Source of the DNA: Methylococcales bacterium
GTDB taxonomy: Bacteria; Pseudomonadota; Gammaproteobacteria; Methylococcales; Methylomonadaceae
NCBI GenBank assembly: GCA_026399075.1
Contig: JAPLRR010000076.1
Coordinates: 1 to 64,000, forward strand
Direction of reading: 5' to 3'
DNA length: 64,000 nucleotides
Shown: piece after piece, positions 1 through 8,388 of the stretch
How positions within the stretch are numbered: position 1 is the first letter of the stretch
Layout: every line of letters begins with the position of its first letter
Program-made: the position numbers and the translations under genes
Notes under the pieces: generated by a model
The model's input: the letters and a program-made list of their open reading frames with translations, nothing else
Database searches by the model: none
Told to the model about the DNA's origin: nothing

Positions 1-270
1 CATCCTGACCGCCATGAAGGCATCGACACTGCTTTGGAATTCAATAAGGATATAAAAATACACCGATTCGCCATCGACTTTTACCCGCCAGACGACATCA
101 TCGGCACGGTGCCTGAAGTCATCGGTAACGTAGCTGCCGGGAATTTTCTCCAAGGTATCATAGGCTAGGCCATGGAGCCATGCATCGGGTATAAAGCCCA
201 TAATCAAGTCCCGCACCAGTTCTGGTGCGGAAAATAGCAGCTTGTAACTCGCGTCGTCTTCTTGGTTCAT
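1..270 (-). CDS. Rpn-family recombination-promoting nuclease / putative transposase, N-terminal part (cut by window edge)
   Basis: An open frame begins at the ATG ending at 270 and runs off the left edge after about 90 codons. It starts MNQEDDASYKLLFS and contains LVRDLIMGF, FRHRADDVVWRV and YFYILIEFQSS. This pattern (early 'xYKLLFS' motif, then a D..W.V....YFYILIEFQS strand-turn-strand) is that of the Rpn/PF04754 family of PD-(D/E)XK nucleases related to RpnA, which cleave DNA and promote RecA-independent recombination. The conserved D and the E of the IEFQS strand are candidate catalytic residues. Only the N-terminal third is visible, so integrity cannot be judged. It is divergent from the NACHT gene to its right. 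Confidence 0.8.
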   Translation of the reverse strand, partial: MNQEDDASYKLLFSAPELVRDLIMGFIPDAWLHGLAYDTLEKIPGSYVTDDFRHRADDVVWRVKVDGESVYFYILIEFQSSVDAFMAVRM

Positions 271-496
271 CTTTCAATTCTACCTGACTGGGGCGTTCCC
301 GACCAGTTATTGTAACGGCCTGGGTTAGCAACAAATAGGCTTTATGTGGGAAAGTTGCCATTGGGAAATTTGGCTCCCCGAATCCTAACCGGCCATTACC
401 CTTTTAAGCCGCACCCACCGACATCGGTATTCGTCGGCATTAGGCTTTAGATTCGGCCCAATAGTGTGTTTTAATATGGCCTTAGCTTCGTTTTCA
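271..496. other. Intergenic region between divergent rpn-like and NACHT genes
   Basis: I see no convincing coding frame here. Together with the short inverted-repeat element that follows, it separates two divergently transcribed accessory genes and should carry both promoters. A short inverted repeat with arms ACTGG and CCAGT lies near 289-309. No RNA gene was recognised. Confidence 0.4.
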
Positions 497-586
497 GTAA
501 CTTCTCATTAGTGGCGGGATAAAGACCTGCGAGGTTTATAAAACCTCGCAGGTCTGCCGCTATTGCCTACAACTAATGGGAAGTTA
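497..586. repeat. MITE-like element, family A, copy 1
   Basis: The element begins GTAACTTCTCATTAGT and ends with the near-perfect reverse complement ACTAATGGGAAGTTAG. Centrally it carries a long perfect palindrome (GACCTGCGAGG ... CCTCGCAGGTC) around a TTTATAAAA-like core. The same termini and core recur near 38290 and 46127. It has no coding capacity, so it looks like a non-autonomous miniature inverted-repeat element that needs a transposase elsewhere. Confidence 0.7.
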
Positions 587-716
587 GCGTTTTCACGTTT
601 GTATAGCATTTCGATTTCGGGATATGATCGTGAGGCCGAATCAAATACACGTAACGATCGTCTAGCCGAAGTTCCTATTGGCCAGGCACTATCCAAGTAC
701 AAATACCCAAGCCACA

Positions 717-3700
717 ATGACTGATCCCAAGTTAGCCACACCTAAAATTCATCAAATCTACCATGTGTTTCTCGCCTCACCCGGTGATATGAACGAAGAG
801 CGCGAGATGGTGCGGGAATTTTTCGATGCCTATAACCGGAATATTGCAAACCGACAGGATATTGAGTTTAAGGTCATTGATTGGGAGAACTATTCCACTA
901 GTGGCGTTGGCAGGCCACAAGCGTTGATCACCCAACAAACCTTGGAAGCATTCAGGCCTTCTTTGGTGTTGGTAGTTGGCTTGTTAGGCCAGCGCTTTGG
1001 AACGCCCACTGATATTTACGAATCGGGGACGGAAGAAGAGTTTGCAACGGCTATCGGGTTTCGTAACGAACAGGGTGATTGGCCGGAGATCAAATGGTTT
1101 TTTCGTGAAACGTGGGGGAAACAAGGCCCGCCAAATAATCCCAAACAAGTCAAAGAAGCAGGTGATCAATGGCAAAAAGTACTGGATTTCAAAGAAAAAA
1201 TACAAACCAGCAATCCGCCACTGTATACCATAGATTTTCCAAGTACCGATGATTTCCCCGCTGTTTTTCGCCAAGATCTCGAACTTTGGCTGCATGATCC
1301 TGTGCGCCCTTGGAATTTAAAGGATGCCAACCAAACGGGGATACCAGAAATTGCACTGCCAGCACAGGAATCGCCCTACCTTAAAATTTGGCTTAATCTG
1401 CTGGCCAATGAATGCGCCCATCTGCCGCTGGAAATCCTGGATGCCCGTCAAGGCATGGAACAAACTGACCCTATCGGTTTGCCGGATATTTTTGTTCCGC
1501 TTAAAGCCATGGCCCCCAGCGATGACTGGAAACAAACCCGAGAGCAGAATTTGGCGCTGGCCCGTGACATGGCAGCGGGCGGCAAGTCAAAACCCGTGCC
1601 AGTTTTGGATTTATTGCGCCAACACCGATTGGCTGTGCTGATCGGCGAGCCGGGTTCCGGTAAATCGGCTTTGGTGAACCAGCTTGCTTGGTCGCTGCTG
1701 GCATCCGGCCAACAGCAAGCCTTACCCACAACATTACAAGGCTTGTTGCCCTTGCGACTCATTCTGCGTAGTGTTGATATGCCTGCGGAGGCTAAACAAG
1801 GCCAGCAGTCTTGGCTTTGGGATAGCGTCGAAAAAGACATCAGGGAAACATTGGAAATCCGCCAACAAGCGGGTCAGCACGCTAAAGCGGTACTGGACTC
1901 ACTAAAACAGCAGTTGATGCATCCCCCCGGCGGCCTGATACTGCTGGATGGCCTCGATGAAGTCCCGGCAGTCGACCAACGCCGGTTGCGCTTATTGCAA
2001 GCCATACAAGACCTGGTCGCGTCATTGCCCGACCATACGCGTTTTATTGTCACCGCCCGACCCTATGCTTATACCGACCCGCGCTGGCGGCTGAAAGGCT
2101 TCTCCGCATTTTTCCTGACCCCGTTTGACCAAGAACAACGGGCCCAGTTTATCCGGGGCTGGTACGATGCCGCCCGTAGCCGTTTTATGTTGAAAGAAAC
2201 CGAGCTAAAACAACGCATACCGGATCTCATCGACCGCGTGGAAAATCAGCCCCACTTGCGGGAACTTGCCGAGCGGCCCTTGTTATTAACCCTGATTTCC
2301 AATCTACACGCCAGCGGCGGCCGCCTACCTGAAGATAGGGCGCAGTTATACGAGCGTAGTGTCGATTTATTGCTGCATCACTGGCGACGTGAGGTTTTTC
2401 GGGATAGTGACGGCCAATTGATGCGCCTGGATAGTGGTGAATTGCTCACGGGTTTGCAAACCTTGGCCTATAACGCCCATAAAGCCCAGCAACAGCAAGC
2501 CGATGCTGCCCATACCGCCGACATCAGCCAAGCAGCGATTCAGGCGGTATTTGAGCCGGTATTGGCAAAGTTGGGCCGTGATGATCTGCTGGCATTTTTA
2601 CAACAGCACACCGGCATCCTGATTGCGCGTGAACGAAATCGGTTTGCCTTTCCCCACCGCTCGTTTCAGGAATATCTGGCGATGGGCTGGTTAACGTCAC
2701 AAACTGAGGACAAACTCAGTCCCGAGGTGTGCACCGACCCCTTATGGTGGCGGGAAGTGTTCCTGCTGGCCGTCATCCAGCAACAAAATAACCCCCGGTT
2801 TGCCTTAAGTTATATTCGGGATGTGCTGGATAGCGGCAGGCATCAACCGGAAAGCATCCGGCAACGCCTGTCTATTCTGGGTGGTCTGGCCCTGATGGAA
2901 CTCCACCAGCAAGGCTCAAGTGACTTAATCGATAAAGTACGGCTAGGGCTCATTCAGTTACTGGAAGACAGTACGGCTTTAAACGTCAGTGAACGCGCTG
3001 AAGCCGGTCGCGTGTTAGGATACATCGGCGACCATCGCCCAGGCGTTGGCCTAACAGACCAAGGTTTGCCCGACATTGCTTGGGTAAAGATTCCGCCGGG
3101 TGAGGTCAATTTAAGACATGACATGGGCAGCCTTTTTCAAGTTGAGTCTTTTTACCTAGCCCGCTATCCGGTCACGAATGCGCAATTCCAAGCCTTTATT
3201 GACGACCCTGCCGGTTATGCCAATCCCCGCTGGTGGGCAGAGCTGGCCGCCAAACCCGAAACGCCAAAACTACCGTGCTGGACTGAGGCCAACCATCCCC
3301 GGGAAACCGTTTCTTGGTTTGAGGCGATGGCTTTTTGCGCCTGGTTGTCGGAGCGCTTGGGCTACGCCATCCACTTGCCGACCGAATGGCAATGGCAGCA
3401 GGCGGCATGCAGCGGGCAAGCGGGCTTTAACTATCCTTGGGGGCCGGATTATCTAACTGGCTATGCCAATATTAATGAAACCTGGGGCCATGTCGGTCCG
3501 CATTATTTACAACGGCCGACAGCAGTCGGCCTTTATCCTCAAGGCCATTCCTTACAAGGCGTTGCCGACTTGAGCGGAAATATCTTGGAATGGTGCTTAA
3601 ATGCTTATCAAGAACCCTCCAACACCCAAAAAGCCGGTTTGTTCGCCCGCGTGGTGCGCGGCAGCTCTTGGGACTACTATCATGGCAATGCGTGCGCGTC

Positions 3701-3776
3701 CTATCGCTACTTCAACTCGCCGGACGGCCGTTACGGCGCTTTCGGTTTTCGTGTGAGTTGTGCGTCCCCCATCTGA
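717..3776 (+). CDS. DUF4062-NACHT NTPase with C-terminal FGE-sulfatase (C-type lectin-like) domain
   Basis: A predicted STAND-type signalling protein of 1019 residues. The N-terminus (VFLASPGDMNEERE, then VGLLGQRFG) matches DUF4062, a TIR/SLOG-like effector-type fold. A NACHT module follows, with Walker A GEPGSGKSAL near residues 312-321 and Walker B LILLDGLDEVP near 407-417. Helical repeats come next, then from about residue 795 an FGE-sulfatase/C-type-lectin domain (ARYPVTNAQF, LPTEWQWQQA, GVADLSGNILEWC, FGFRVSC). The frame is also open from a TTG at 678, but the ATG at 717 removes 13 non-conserved residues. NACHT STAND proteins commonly act in antiphage defence with the C-terminus as sensor; that role is inferred here. 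The last 40 codons have the pattern of a DGR variable region. Confidence 0.85.
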   Translation: MTDPKLATPKIHQIYHVFLASPGDMNEEREMVREFFDAYNRNIANRQDIEFKVIDWENYSTSGVGRPQALITQQTLEAFRPSLVLVVGLLGQRFGTPTDIYESGTEEEFATAIGFRNEQGDWPEIKWFFRETWGKQGPPNNPKQVKEAGDQWQKVLDFKEKIQTSNPPLYTIDFPSTDDFPAVFRQDLELWLHDPVRPWNLKDANQTGIPEIALPAQESPYLKIWLNLLANECAHLPLEILDARQGMEQTDPIGLPDIFVPLKAMAPSDDWKQTREQNLALARDMAAGGKSKPVPVLDLLRQHRLAVLIGEPGSGKSALVNQLAWSLLASGQQQALPTTLQGLLPLRLILRSVDMPAEAKQGQQSWLWDSVEKDIRETLEIRQQAGQHAKAVLDSLKQQLMHPPGGLILLDGLDEVPAVDQRRLRLLQAIQDLVASLPDHTRFIVTARPYAYTDPRWRLKGFSAFFLTPFDQEQRAQFIRGWYDAARSRFMLKETELKQRIPDLIDRVENQPHLRELAERPLLLTLISNLHASGGRLPEDRAQLYERSVDLLLHHWRREVFRDSDGQLMRLDSGELLTGLQTLAYNAHKAQQQQADAAHTADISQAAIQAVFEPVLAKLGRDDLLAFLQQHTGILIARERNRFAFPHRSFQEYLAMGWLTSQTEDKLSPEVCTDPLWWREVFLLAVIQQQNNPRFALSYIRDVLDSGRHQPESIRQRLSILGGLALMELHQQGSSDLIDKVRLGLIQLLEDSTALNVSERAEAGRVLGYIGDHRPGVGLTDQGLPDIAWVKIPPGEVNLRHDMGSLFQVESFYLARYPVTNAQFQAFIDDPAGYANPRWWAELAAKPETPKLPCWTEANHPRETVSWFEAMAFCAWLSERLGYAIHLPTEWQWQQAACSGQAGFNYPWGPDYLTGYANINETWGHVGPHYLQRPTAVGLYPQGHSLQGVADLSGNILEWCLNAYQEPSNTQKAGLFARVVRGSSWDYYHGNACASYRYFNSPDGRYGAFGFRVSCASPI
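3651..3776 (+). other. Putative DGR variable region (VR) in the lectin-like C-terminus
   Basis: Codons 979-1019 read V-V-R-G-S-S-W, then D-Y-Y-H-G-N, A-C-A-S, Y-R-Y-F-N-S, P-D-G-R, Y-G-A-F, G-F-R-V. Tyr, Asp, His, Phe, Gly, Ala and Asn at the surface-loop positions are encoded by GAC, TAC, TAT, CAT, GGC, TTC, AAC and GCT, almost all ending in C or T. All of these can be derived from AAC/AAT by adenine mutagenesis alone. The flanks R-G-S-S-W and G-F-R-V are the usual fixed borders. No template repeat or reverse transcriptase is visible in the window, so the assignment rests on pattern alone. Confidence 0.5.
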
Positions 3777-3790
3777 CCACTGCCCTCTGA

Positions 3791-3819
3791 ACCGCTGCGC
3801 TAGCAGCGGTCTATTTTTT
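3791..3819 (+). terminator. 8-bp hairpin with T-run: terminator and/or DGR-type hairpin
   Basis: ACCGCTGC (3791-3798), loop GCTA and GCAGCGGT (3803-3810) form a perfect 8-bp stem with a 4-nt loop, 15 nt past the stop codon. A run of seven T follows after CTA. It can work as an intrinsic terminator. A stem of 7-8 bp with a tetraloop just behind VR is also the form of the cruciform needed for target recognition in known DGRs. Confidence 0.6.
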
Positions 3820-3875
3820 TGCGCCAGAATGCAAACATTGGCTACTAACATAAGGTAGGGCAAACGGAGACAGTT

Positions 3876-3896
3876 TCCCCCTTTGGAAAAGGGGGA
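3876..3896. repeat. Short inverted repeat (9-bp stem) before dusA
   Basis: TCCCCCTTT, loop GGA and AAAGGGGGA form a perfect 9-bp stem. There is no T-run after it. It may be a repeat-associated hairpin or a structure in the dusA leader; no function can be assigned. Confidence 0.45.
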
Positions 3897-3967
3897 GATA
3901 AAGTTTAGGTCGTCACGTCCCGCCTTAAGTGGGTTGCCAAAATATACAACAATAATCAATAGTAAAA

Positions 3968-4975
3968 ATGACAGAATCCAATAGATATACGCAAGAAGCC
4001 CCGAATGACAAGGCGCACAGGTTTTGCGTCGCCCCGATGCTGGATTGGACAGACAGGCATTGCCGCTTTTTTCATGGCCTGATTTCCCGGCATGCGTTGC
4101 TGTATAGCGAGATGGTGACGACCGGGGCTTTATTGCATGGCGATAGCCAGCGGTTTTTGCAACAAACACCGCAAGCTAACCCCATTGCCTTGCAATTAGG
4201 GGGTAGCAATCCCCATGATTTGGCGGTGTGTGCAAAAATGGCTGAAGACTATGGTTATAGTGAGGTCAACCTAAATGTGGGTTGTCCGAGTGACCGTGTC
4301 CAAAATGGCCGTTTTGGTGCCTGTTTAATGGCCGAGCCCACGTTGGTTGCCGATTGTGTATCGGCAATGTCCGCAGCGGTAGCTATCCCGGTCACCGTCA
4401 AATCTAGGATTGGTATTGATGACCAAGATTCTTATGCTGAACTGCTTGATTTTATAGCCACGGTAGCCGAAGGTGGCTGTAAAACGTTTATTGTCCATGC
4501 CAGAAAAGCGTGGTTAAGCGGCTTGTCGCCCAAGCAAAACCGGGATGTCCCGCCTTTGCGCTACGAGTTGGTTTATCAGTTGAAACAAGATTTTCCAAAC
4601 TTGGAGATTATCATCAATGGTGGCATCACCAGCTTAGATCAGGCAGCCGCCATGCTGGAGCATGTCGATGGGGTTATGGTCGGGCGGGAAGCTTATCACA
4701 ACCCCTATTTATTGGCGTCGGTTGACCAGCGGTTTTATGCGGCGCAATCGGGGCCGCTGACACGGTATGAGATAGTGGCCCAATTGCTACCTTATATACA
4801 AGGGCAACTTAAGGCTGGTGTCCGCTTAAACAGCGTGACTAGGCATATTTTAGGTTTGTTCCATGGCCAGCCGGGCGCTAGGGGATGGCGCAGATATCTT
4901 AGCGAGCATGTTGGCTTACTAGGGGCTGATGAAAAAGTGGTCGTTCATGCTTTGACTTATACCAATTCTGAATGA
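3968..4975 (+). CDS. dusA: tRNA-dihydrouridine(20/20a) synthase DusA
   Basis: An FMN-dependent enzyme that reduces uridine 20/20a in the D-loop of tRNAs using NADPH. The 335 residues match DusA length. Visible marks are the N-terminal APMLDWTDRHCR, IALQLGGS, the catalytic-cysteine motif NLNVGCPSDRV (Cys106), GACLM, VTVKSRIG, FIVHARKAW and the phosphate-binding IINGGITS and VDGVMVGREAY. FIVHARKAWLSGLSPKQNR is the DusA-type active-site loop that separates it from DusB and DusC. It stands alone between the NACHT gene and folE, and begins at an ATG in an A-rich stretch without a strong ribosome-binding site. Confidence 0.97.
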   Translation: MTESNRYTQEAPNDKAHRFCVAPMLDWTDRHCRFFHGLISRHALLYSEMVTTGALLHGDSQRFLQQTPQANPIALQLGGSNPHDLAVCAKMAEDYGYSEVNLNVGCPSDRVQNGRFGACLMAEPTLVADCVSAMSAAVAIPVTVKSRIGIDDQDSYAELLDFIATVAEGGCKTFIVHARKAWLSGLSPKQNRDVPPLRYELVYQLKQDFPNLEIIINGGITSLDQAAAMLEHVDGVMVGREAYHNPYLLASVDQRFYAAQSGPLTRYEIVAQLLPYIQGQLKAGVRLNSVTRHILGLFHGQPGARGWRRYLSEHVGLLGADEKVVVHALTYTNSE

Positions 4976-5001
4976 GGCTGCTATTTCATGAATATAAAGG
5001 A

Positions 5002-5088
5002 CGAAGTTGGTAAGGCGACACAAGATTCCCTCTCCCTTTGGGAGAGGGTTAGGGTGAGGGTATTTCAAATGTCGCTTTACCAGCTTCG
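5002..5088. repeat. MITE-like element, family B, copy 1
   Basis: CGAAGTTGGTAAGGCGACA (5002-5020) is matched by an inverted copy at 5070-5088 with two mismatches. Between them lies CCCTCTCCCTTTGGGAGAGG, itself a palindrome, followed by TTAGGGTGAGGG. The left arm and core are repeated near 38376, where the right arm is missing. It is non-coding and sits between dusA and folE. Confidence 0.7.
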
Positions 5089-5214
5089 GCTCCTATATCA
5101 CAGCCTGAAGCCTAGTCAGTCCCAAAGTGTAGGCATTAGGCTGTTCAGTTGTGGCAGCAAGGTCTAGGGTAGTGCTATACTCTCAACTATTTTTTTATGA
5201 TTGGGACGAAAACC

Positions 5215-5757
5215 ATGGAAGAACATTTTGCCGGGATTATTGCCGGGGTTGGTGAAAATTTAGAGCGTGAAGGTTTGATAGACACCCCTAAACGCGCTGC
5301 CAAAGCGTTTAAATTCCTTAATAACGGTTACGAAAAGACGCTGGATGAAGTGCTGAACGGCGCTATTTTTACTGCAGATACTGAAGACATGGTGATTGTT
5401 AAGGATATTGAGTTGTACTCCTTATGCGAACACCATTTGTTGCCGTTTATCGGCAAATGTCATGTTGGTTATTTGCCGCGTGGCAAGGTACTGGGCTTGT
5501 CAAAAGTGGCGCGCATTATCGATATGTATGCACGGCGTTTACAAATACAGGAAAAACTCACCAAACAAATAGCCGATGCGATTGAGCTTTCAATTGATGC
5601 CCGGGGCGTTGCCGTGGTCATTGAGGCCAAGCATTTGTGTATGATGATGCGCGGCGTTGAAAAACAAAACTCGGTGATGACCACCTCGGTGATGACGGGC
5701 ATTTTCCGTAAAGAAATTAGCACCCGCTCTGAATTCCTCAATTTGATTAATAGATAG
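5215..5757 (+). CDS. folE: GTP cyclohydrolase I
   Basis: Converts GTP to 7,8-dihydroneopterin triphosphate, the first step of folate (and pterin/queuosine precursor) synthesis. The zinc and catalytic segment [10 protein letters not shown] is intact, as are [17 protein letters not shown] and the C-terminal VMTGIFR. I chose the ATG at 5215 (MEEHFAGII, 180 residues) because GGGAC lies about 9 nt upstream; an in-frame ATG at 5197 would add six residues. hemH follows after 5 nt, so the two are probably co-transcribed. Confidence 0.95.
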   Translation: MEEHFAGIIAGVGENLEREGLIDTPKRAAKAFKFLNNGYEKTLDEVLNGAIFTADTEDMVIVKDIELYSLCEHHLLPFIGKCHVGYLPRGKVLGLSKVARIIDMYARRLQIQEKLTKQIADAIELSIDARGVAVVIEAKHLCMMMRGVEKQNSVMTTSVMTGIFRKEISTRSEFLNLINR

Positions 5758-5762
5758 GCGTT

Positions 5763-6731
5763 ATGACCACCAAAAAAACGGGCATTTTATTAGCTAACTT
5801 AGGCTCTCCTACCGCACCGACAACACGTGCAGTCAGGCGCTTTCTAAAGGATTTTTTATGGGATCCACGGGTGGTTAATTTACCGCGCCCGTTATGGTGG
5901 TTGATATTGCATGGTTTTGTCCTGCCATTTCGGCCCAAGCGGTCGGCAAAAGCCTATAGCAAGGTGTGGCATGAAAAAGGTTCGCCGCTAACCTATCTGA
6001 CCAAAGAACTGACCGAAAAAGTCGCGGACCGATTTTCTGACCAAGGGGTTTTAACTACCCATGTCATGCGTTATGGTGAACCTTCGATCGCCAGCCAATT
6101 AAGGGCACTTAAGCTGGCGGGTGTTACTGATGTCATTGTCTTGCCTTTATATCCGCAGTATTCATCCACGACCACCGCATCCATTTATGACGATCTGGTC
6201 AAAGAGCTTAACCAGTGGCGGCATCTGCCCAGTATGCACTTCATTAGCGACTATCATCAAAATAGCCATTACATAGCTGCTGTTGCACAATCCATAGAAC
6301 AGGCGTGGGCGGAGCATGGCAGGAATGAACTGCTGATCATGTCTTTTCACGGTTTGCCTGAACAACTGACCAAATGGGGTGATCCTTATTTTCATCAATG
6401 CCACAAAACAGCGGCACTGATCGCTGAAAAGCTGGGGCTTACCGAAAAGCAATGGATGATTGTTTTCCAATCCCGTTTTGGTAAGGCAGAATGGTTGAAG
6501 CCTTATTGTGTTGATACCTTGGAAAAACTGCCAGGCCAAGGCATTAAAACAGTGGATGTGGTGTGCCCCGGCTTTGCCGTCGATTGCCTGGAAACTTTGG
6601 AAGAAATTGCCATGGAAAATAAATCCATATTTATCGAAGCGGGTGGCTCGGATTATCGATATATCCCTTGCCTTAATGATGCGGATGCCCATGTCGATGC
6701 CCTGGTCAATTTACTTGAACAAAAAATATAA
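5763..6731 (+). CDS. hemH: Ferrochelatase
   Basis: Inserts ferrous iron into protoporphyrin IX, the last step of protohaem synthesis, at the inner face of the cytoplasmic membrane. The 322 residues include NLGSPTAP at the N-terminus, LPLYPQYSSTTTAS, the active-site histidine segment MSFHGLPEQ, and the acidic VCPGFAVDCLETLEEI helix that guides the metal. Length and motifs are normal for proteobacterial HemH. It lies 5 nt after folE. The haem genes hemB and hemW are also in this window but in separate units. Confidence 0.96.
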   Translation: MTTKKTGILLANLGSPTAPTTRAVRRFLKDFLWDPRVVNLPRPLWWLILHGFVLPFRPKRSAKAYSKVWHEKGSPLTYLTKELTEKVADRFSDQGVLTTHVMRYGEPSIASQLRALKLAGVTDVIVLPLYPQYSSTTTASIYDDLVKELNQWRHLPSMHFISDYHQNSHYIAAVAQSIEQAWAEHGRNELLIMSFHGLPEQLTKWGDPYFHQCHKTAALIAEKLGLTEKQWMIVFQSRFGKAEWLKPYCVDTLEKLPGQGIKTVDVVCPGFAVDCLETLEEIAMENKSIFIEAGGSDYRYIPCLNDADAHVDALVNLLEQKI

Positions 6732-6789
6732 GTGGCGATAGACTAAGCGCTTACTATGGGTCATCTCCGATAAACATTGGGATTAAGCA

Positions 6790-8388
6790 ATGATGAAAGA
6801 AACACTATTGCAAGCTTGGCAAAATGCTTGGCCAGTTGTTAAATGTAGCAAGCCTTTACCAACAGGTGAGGGGGTTTTGGATGAGGCGGCTTTTAACACC
6901 ATTGAAGTCGATAAGCTATTTGATACCGTAAACCATGCCGCCACAACCATCGGCCAAGCCGTGTTATTTCGGTCATTAGCCCAGCCTTTGGACAGTCTTG
7001 CCGAGATTCAGGAAAAGCAGGCCGCCAGCCTGGAATTACAAAATAATCCGGCCCTAAAAGAAGCGCTTAACCATATCGTTGAAACAGCTGCCAGTCAGGA
7101 ACAAAATTTCTACCTGCTCTTGTTTGGAGAGTTTTTGGGGACTTTTGGTACCGCCCGTGAAAACCATGAAATTGAAGGCTATGGTTATTTGCAATATAAA
7201 AGGGGCATACGCTGCTTGCTTGATTTAGTCGATCAAGTCCAATCTATTGAAGCGCCACAAAGCACTTATTTAAAATCATTGCTTGATAAAATTAAGGGGT
7301 TTGCCGATACACGGGCTTATTCCTTGATGGAAGGGCCGGCTTATATCTCAGAAAGTGGCATCCAATCCAAGCAGGAAAGAAAAAGCTCGTTTTCCCCAGC
7401 CATCATTTTTCGGCCCCGCTTGTTCAAACCCTTGCTGATTGCCTTGTGTTTTGCGTTTGTTTGGGCTTTGGCGCATTTTTTTCCGACGGATATGTTTAAT
7501 CTGTCCGTTGAAGCCATCCCAACGGCCACTATTTTCTTTGTGCCTTTATTGTTGGTGTATTATCCGGTAGTCGGCAGTTTTGACCGGGACAGCTGCATCA
7601 TTCCGCTAAGAAATACTTTTAAAAATGCCCCTGAGGTTGCCGAAACCTTAGAAGCCTTAGGCCAATTGGACGAATTGCTGGCATTTGCCAAATTTGCTGA
7701 TGCTATGGGTAGTGAGGTTGTGCTACCGACATTGATAGCGGGCGATCATCACCGTATTAATCTGACTGATGCCAAAAACCCGGTGCTGGGCAAACAAGAC
7801 CCCGCGTATGTCGGTAATGATTTTATATTGGACGACGATAAGCTAATCCTGATAACCGGCCCCAATAGTGGCGGCAAAACGGCATTTTGTAAAACCGTTA
7901 CCCAAACTCAAGTGCTGGCGCAAATCGGTTGTTTTGTGCCTGCACAAGCTGCAACGCTGACTGTGGCTGACCGGATATTCTATCAAGTCTCTGAAGTGAG
8001 CCAGCTCAATGATGGGGAAGGGCGTTTTGGGACGGAATTAAAACGCACTAAAGATATATTTTTGGCCACCACCCCTAAAAGCTTGGTCGTTTTGGATGAG
8101 TTGTCCGAAGGGACGACCTTTGAAGAAAAAATGGAATCATCAGCCAATGTACTCAATGGCTTTTACCGCAAAGGCAATAGCACCATTTTAATTACCCACA
8201 ACCACCAATTGGTTGATCAATTTGTCCGTGAACGGGTAGGATTGGCCAAGCAAGTTGAGTTTGCCGACGACGCGCCCACCTATAAATTGGTGGAAGGCAT
8301 TTCCCGCGTTAGCCATGCTGACCGGGTGGCGAAAAAAATCGGTTTTTCAAAAGAAGACATAGACAATTATTTGGCGGATGCACAATGA
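6790..8388 (+). CDS. MutS-family (domain V) ATPase with two transmembrane segments
   Basis: A 532-residue protein whose C-terminal half is a MutS-type ABC ATPase: Walker [14 protein letters not shown] (about residues 354-366), signature-like [12 protein letters not shown], Walker [13 protein letters not shown] (about 430-441) and [10 protein letters not shown]. The N-terminal half is helical and resembles the MutS core (lever) rather than the mismatch-binding domains I and II, which are missing. Two hydrophobic segments, about 211-232 ([17 protein letters not shown]) and 245-265, interrupt the helical part and should anchor it in the membrane. Canonical MutS is cytosolic, so a role in mismatch repair is doubtful. 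It overlaps purT by 4 nt. Confidence 0.85.
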   Translation: MMKETLLQAWQNAWPVVKCSKPLPTGEGVLDEAAFNTIEVDKLFDTVNHAATTIGQAVLFRSLAQPLDSLAEIQEKQAASLELQNNPALKEALNHIVETAASQEQNFYLLLFGEFLGTFGTARENHEIEGYGYLQYKRGIRCLLDLVDQVQSIEAPQSTYLKSLLDKIKGFADTRAYSLMEGPAYISESGIQSKQERKSSFSPAIIFRPRLFKPLLIALCFAFVWALAHFFPTDMFNLSVEAIPTATIFFVPLLLVYYPVVGSFDRDSCIIPLRNTFKNAPEVAETLEALGQLDELLAFAKFADAMGSEVVLPTLIAGDHHRINLTDAKNPVLGKQDPAYVGNDFILDDDKLILITGPNSGGKTAFCKTVTQTQVLAQIGCFVPAQAATLTVADRIFYQVSEVSQLNDGEGRFGTELKRTKDIFLATTPKSLVVLDELSEGTTFEEKMESSANVLNGFYRKGNSTILITHNHQLVDQFVRERVGLAKQVEFADDAPTYKLVEGISRVSHADRVAKKIGFSKEDIDNYLADAQ

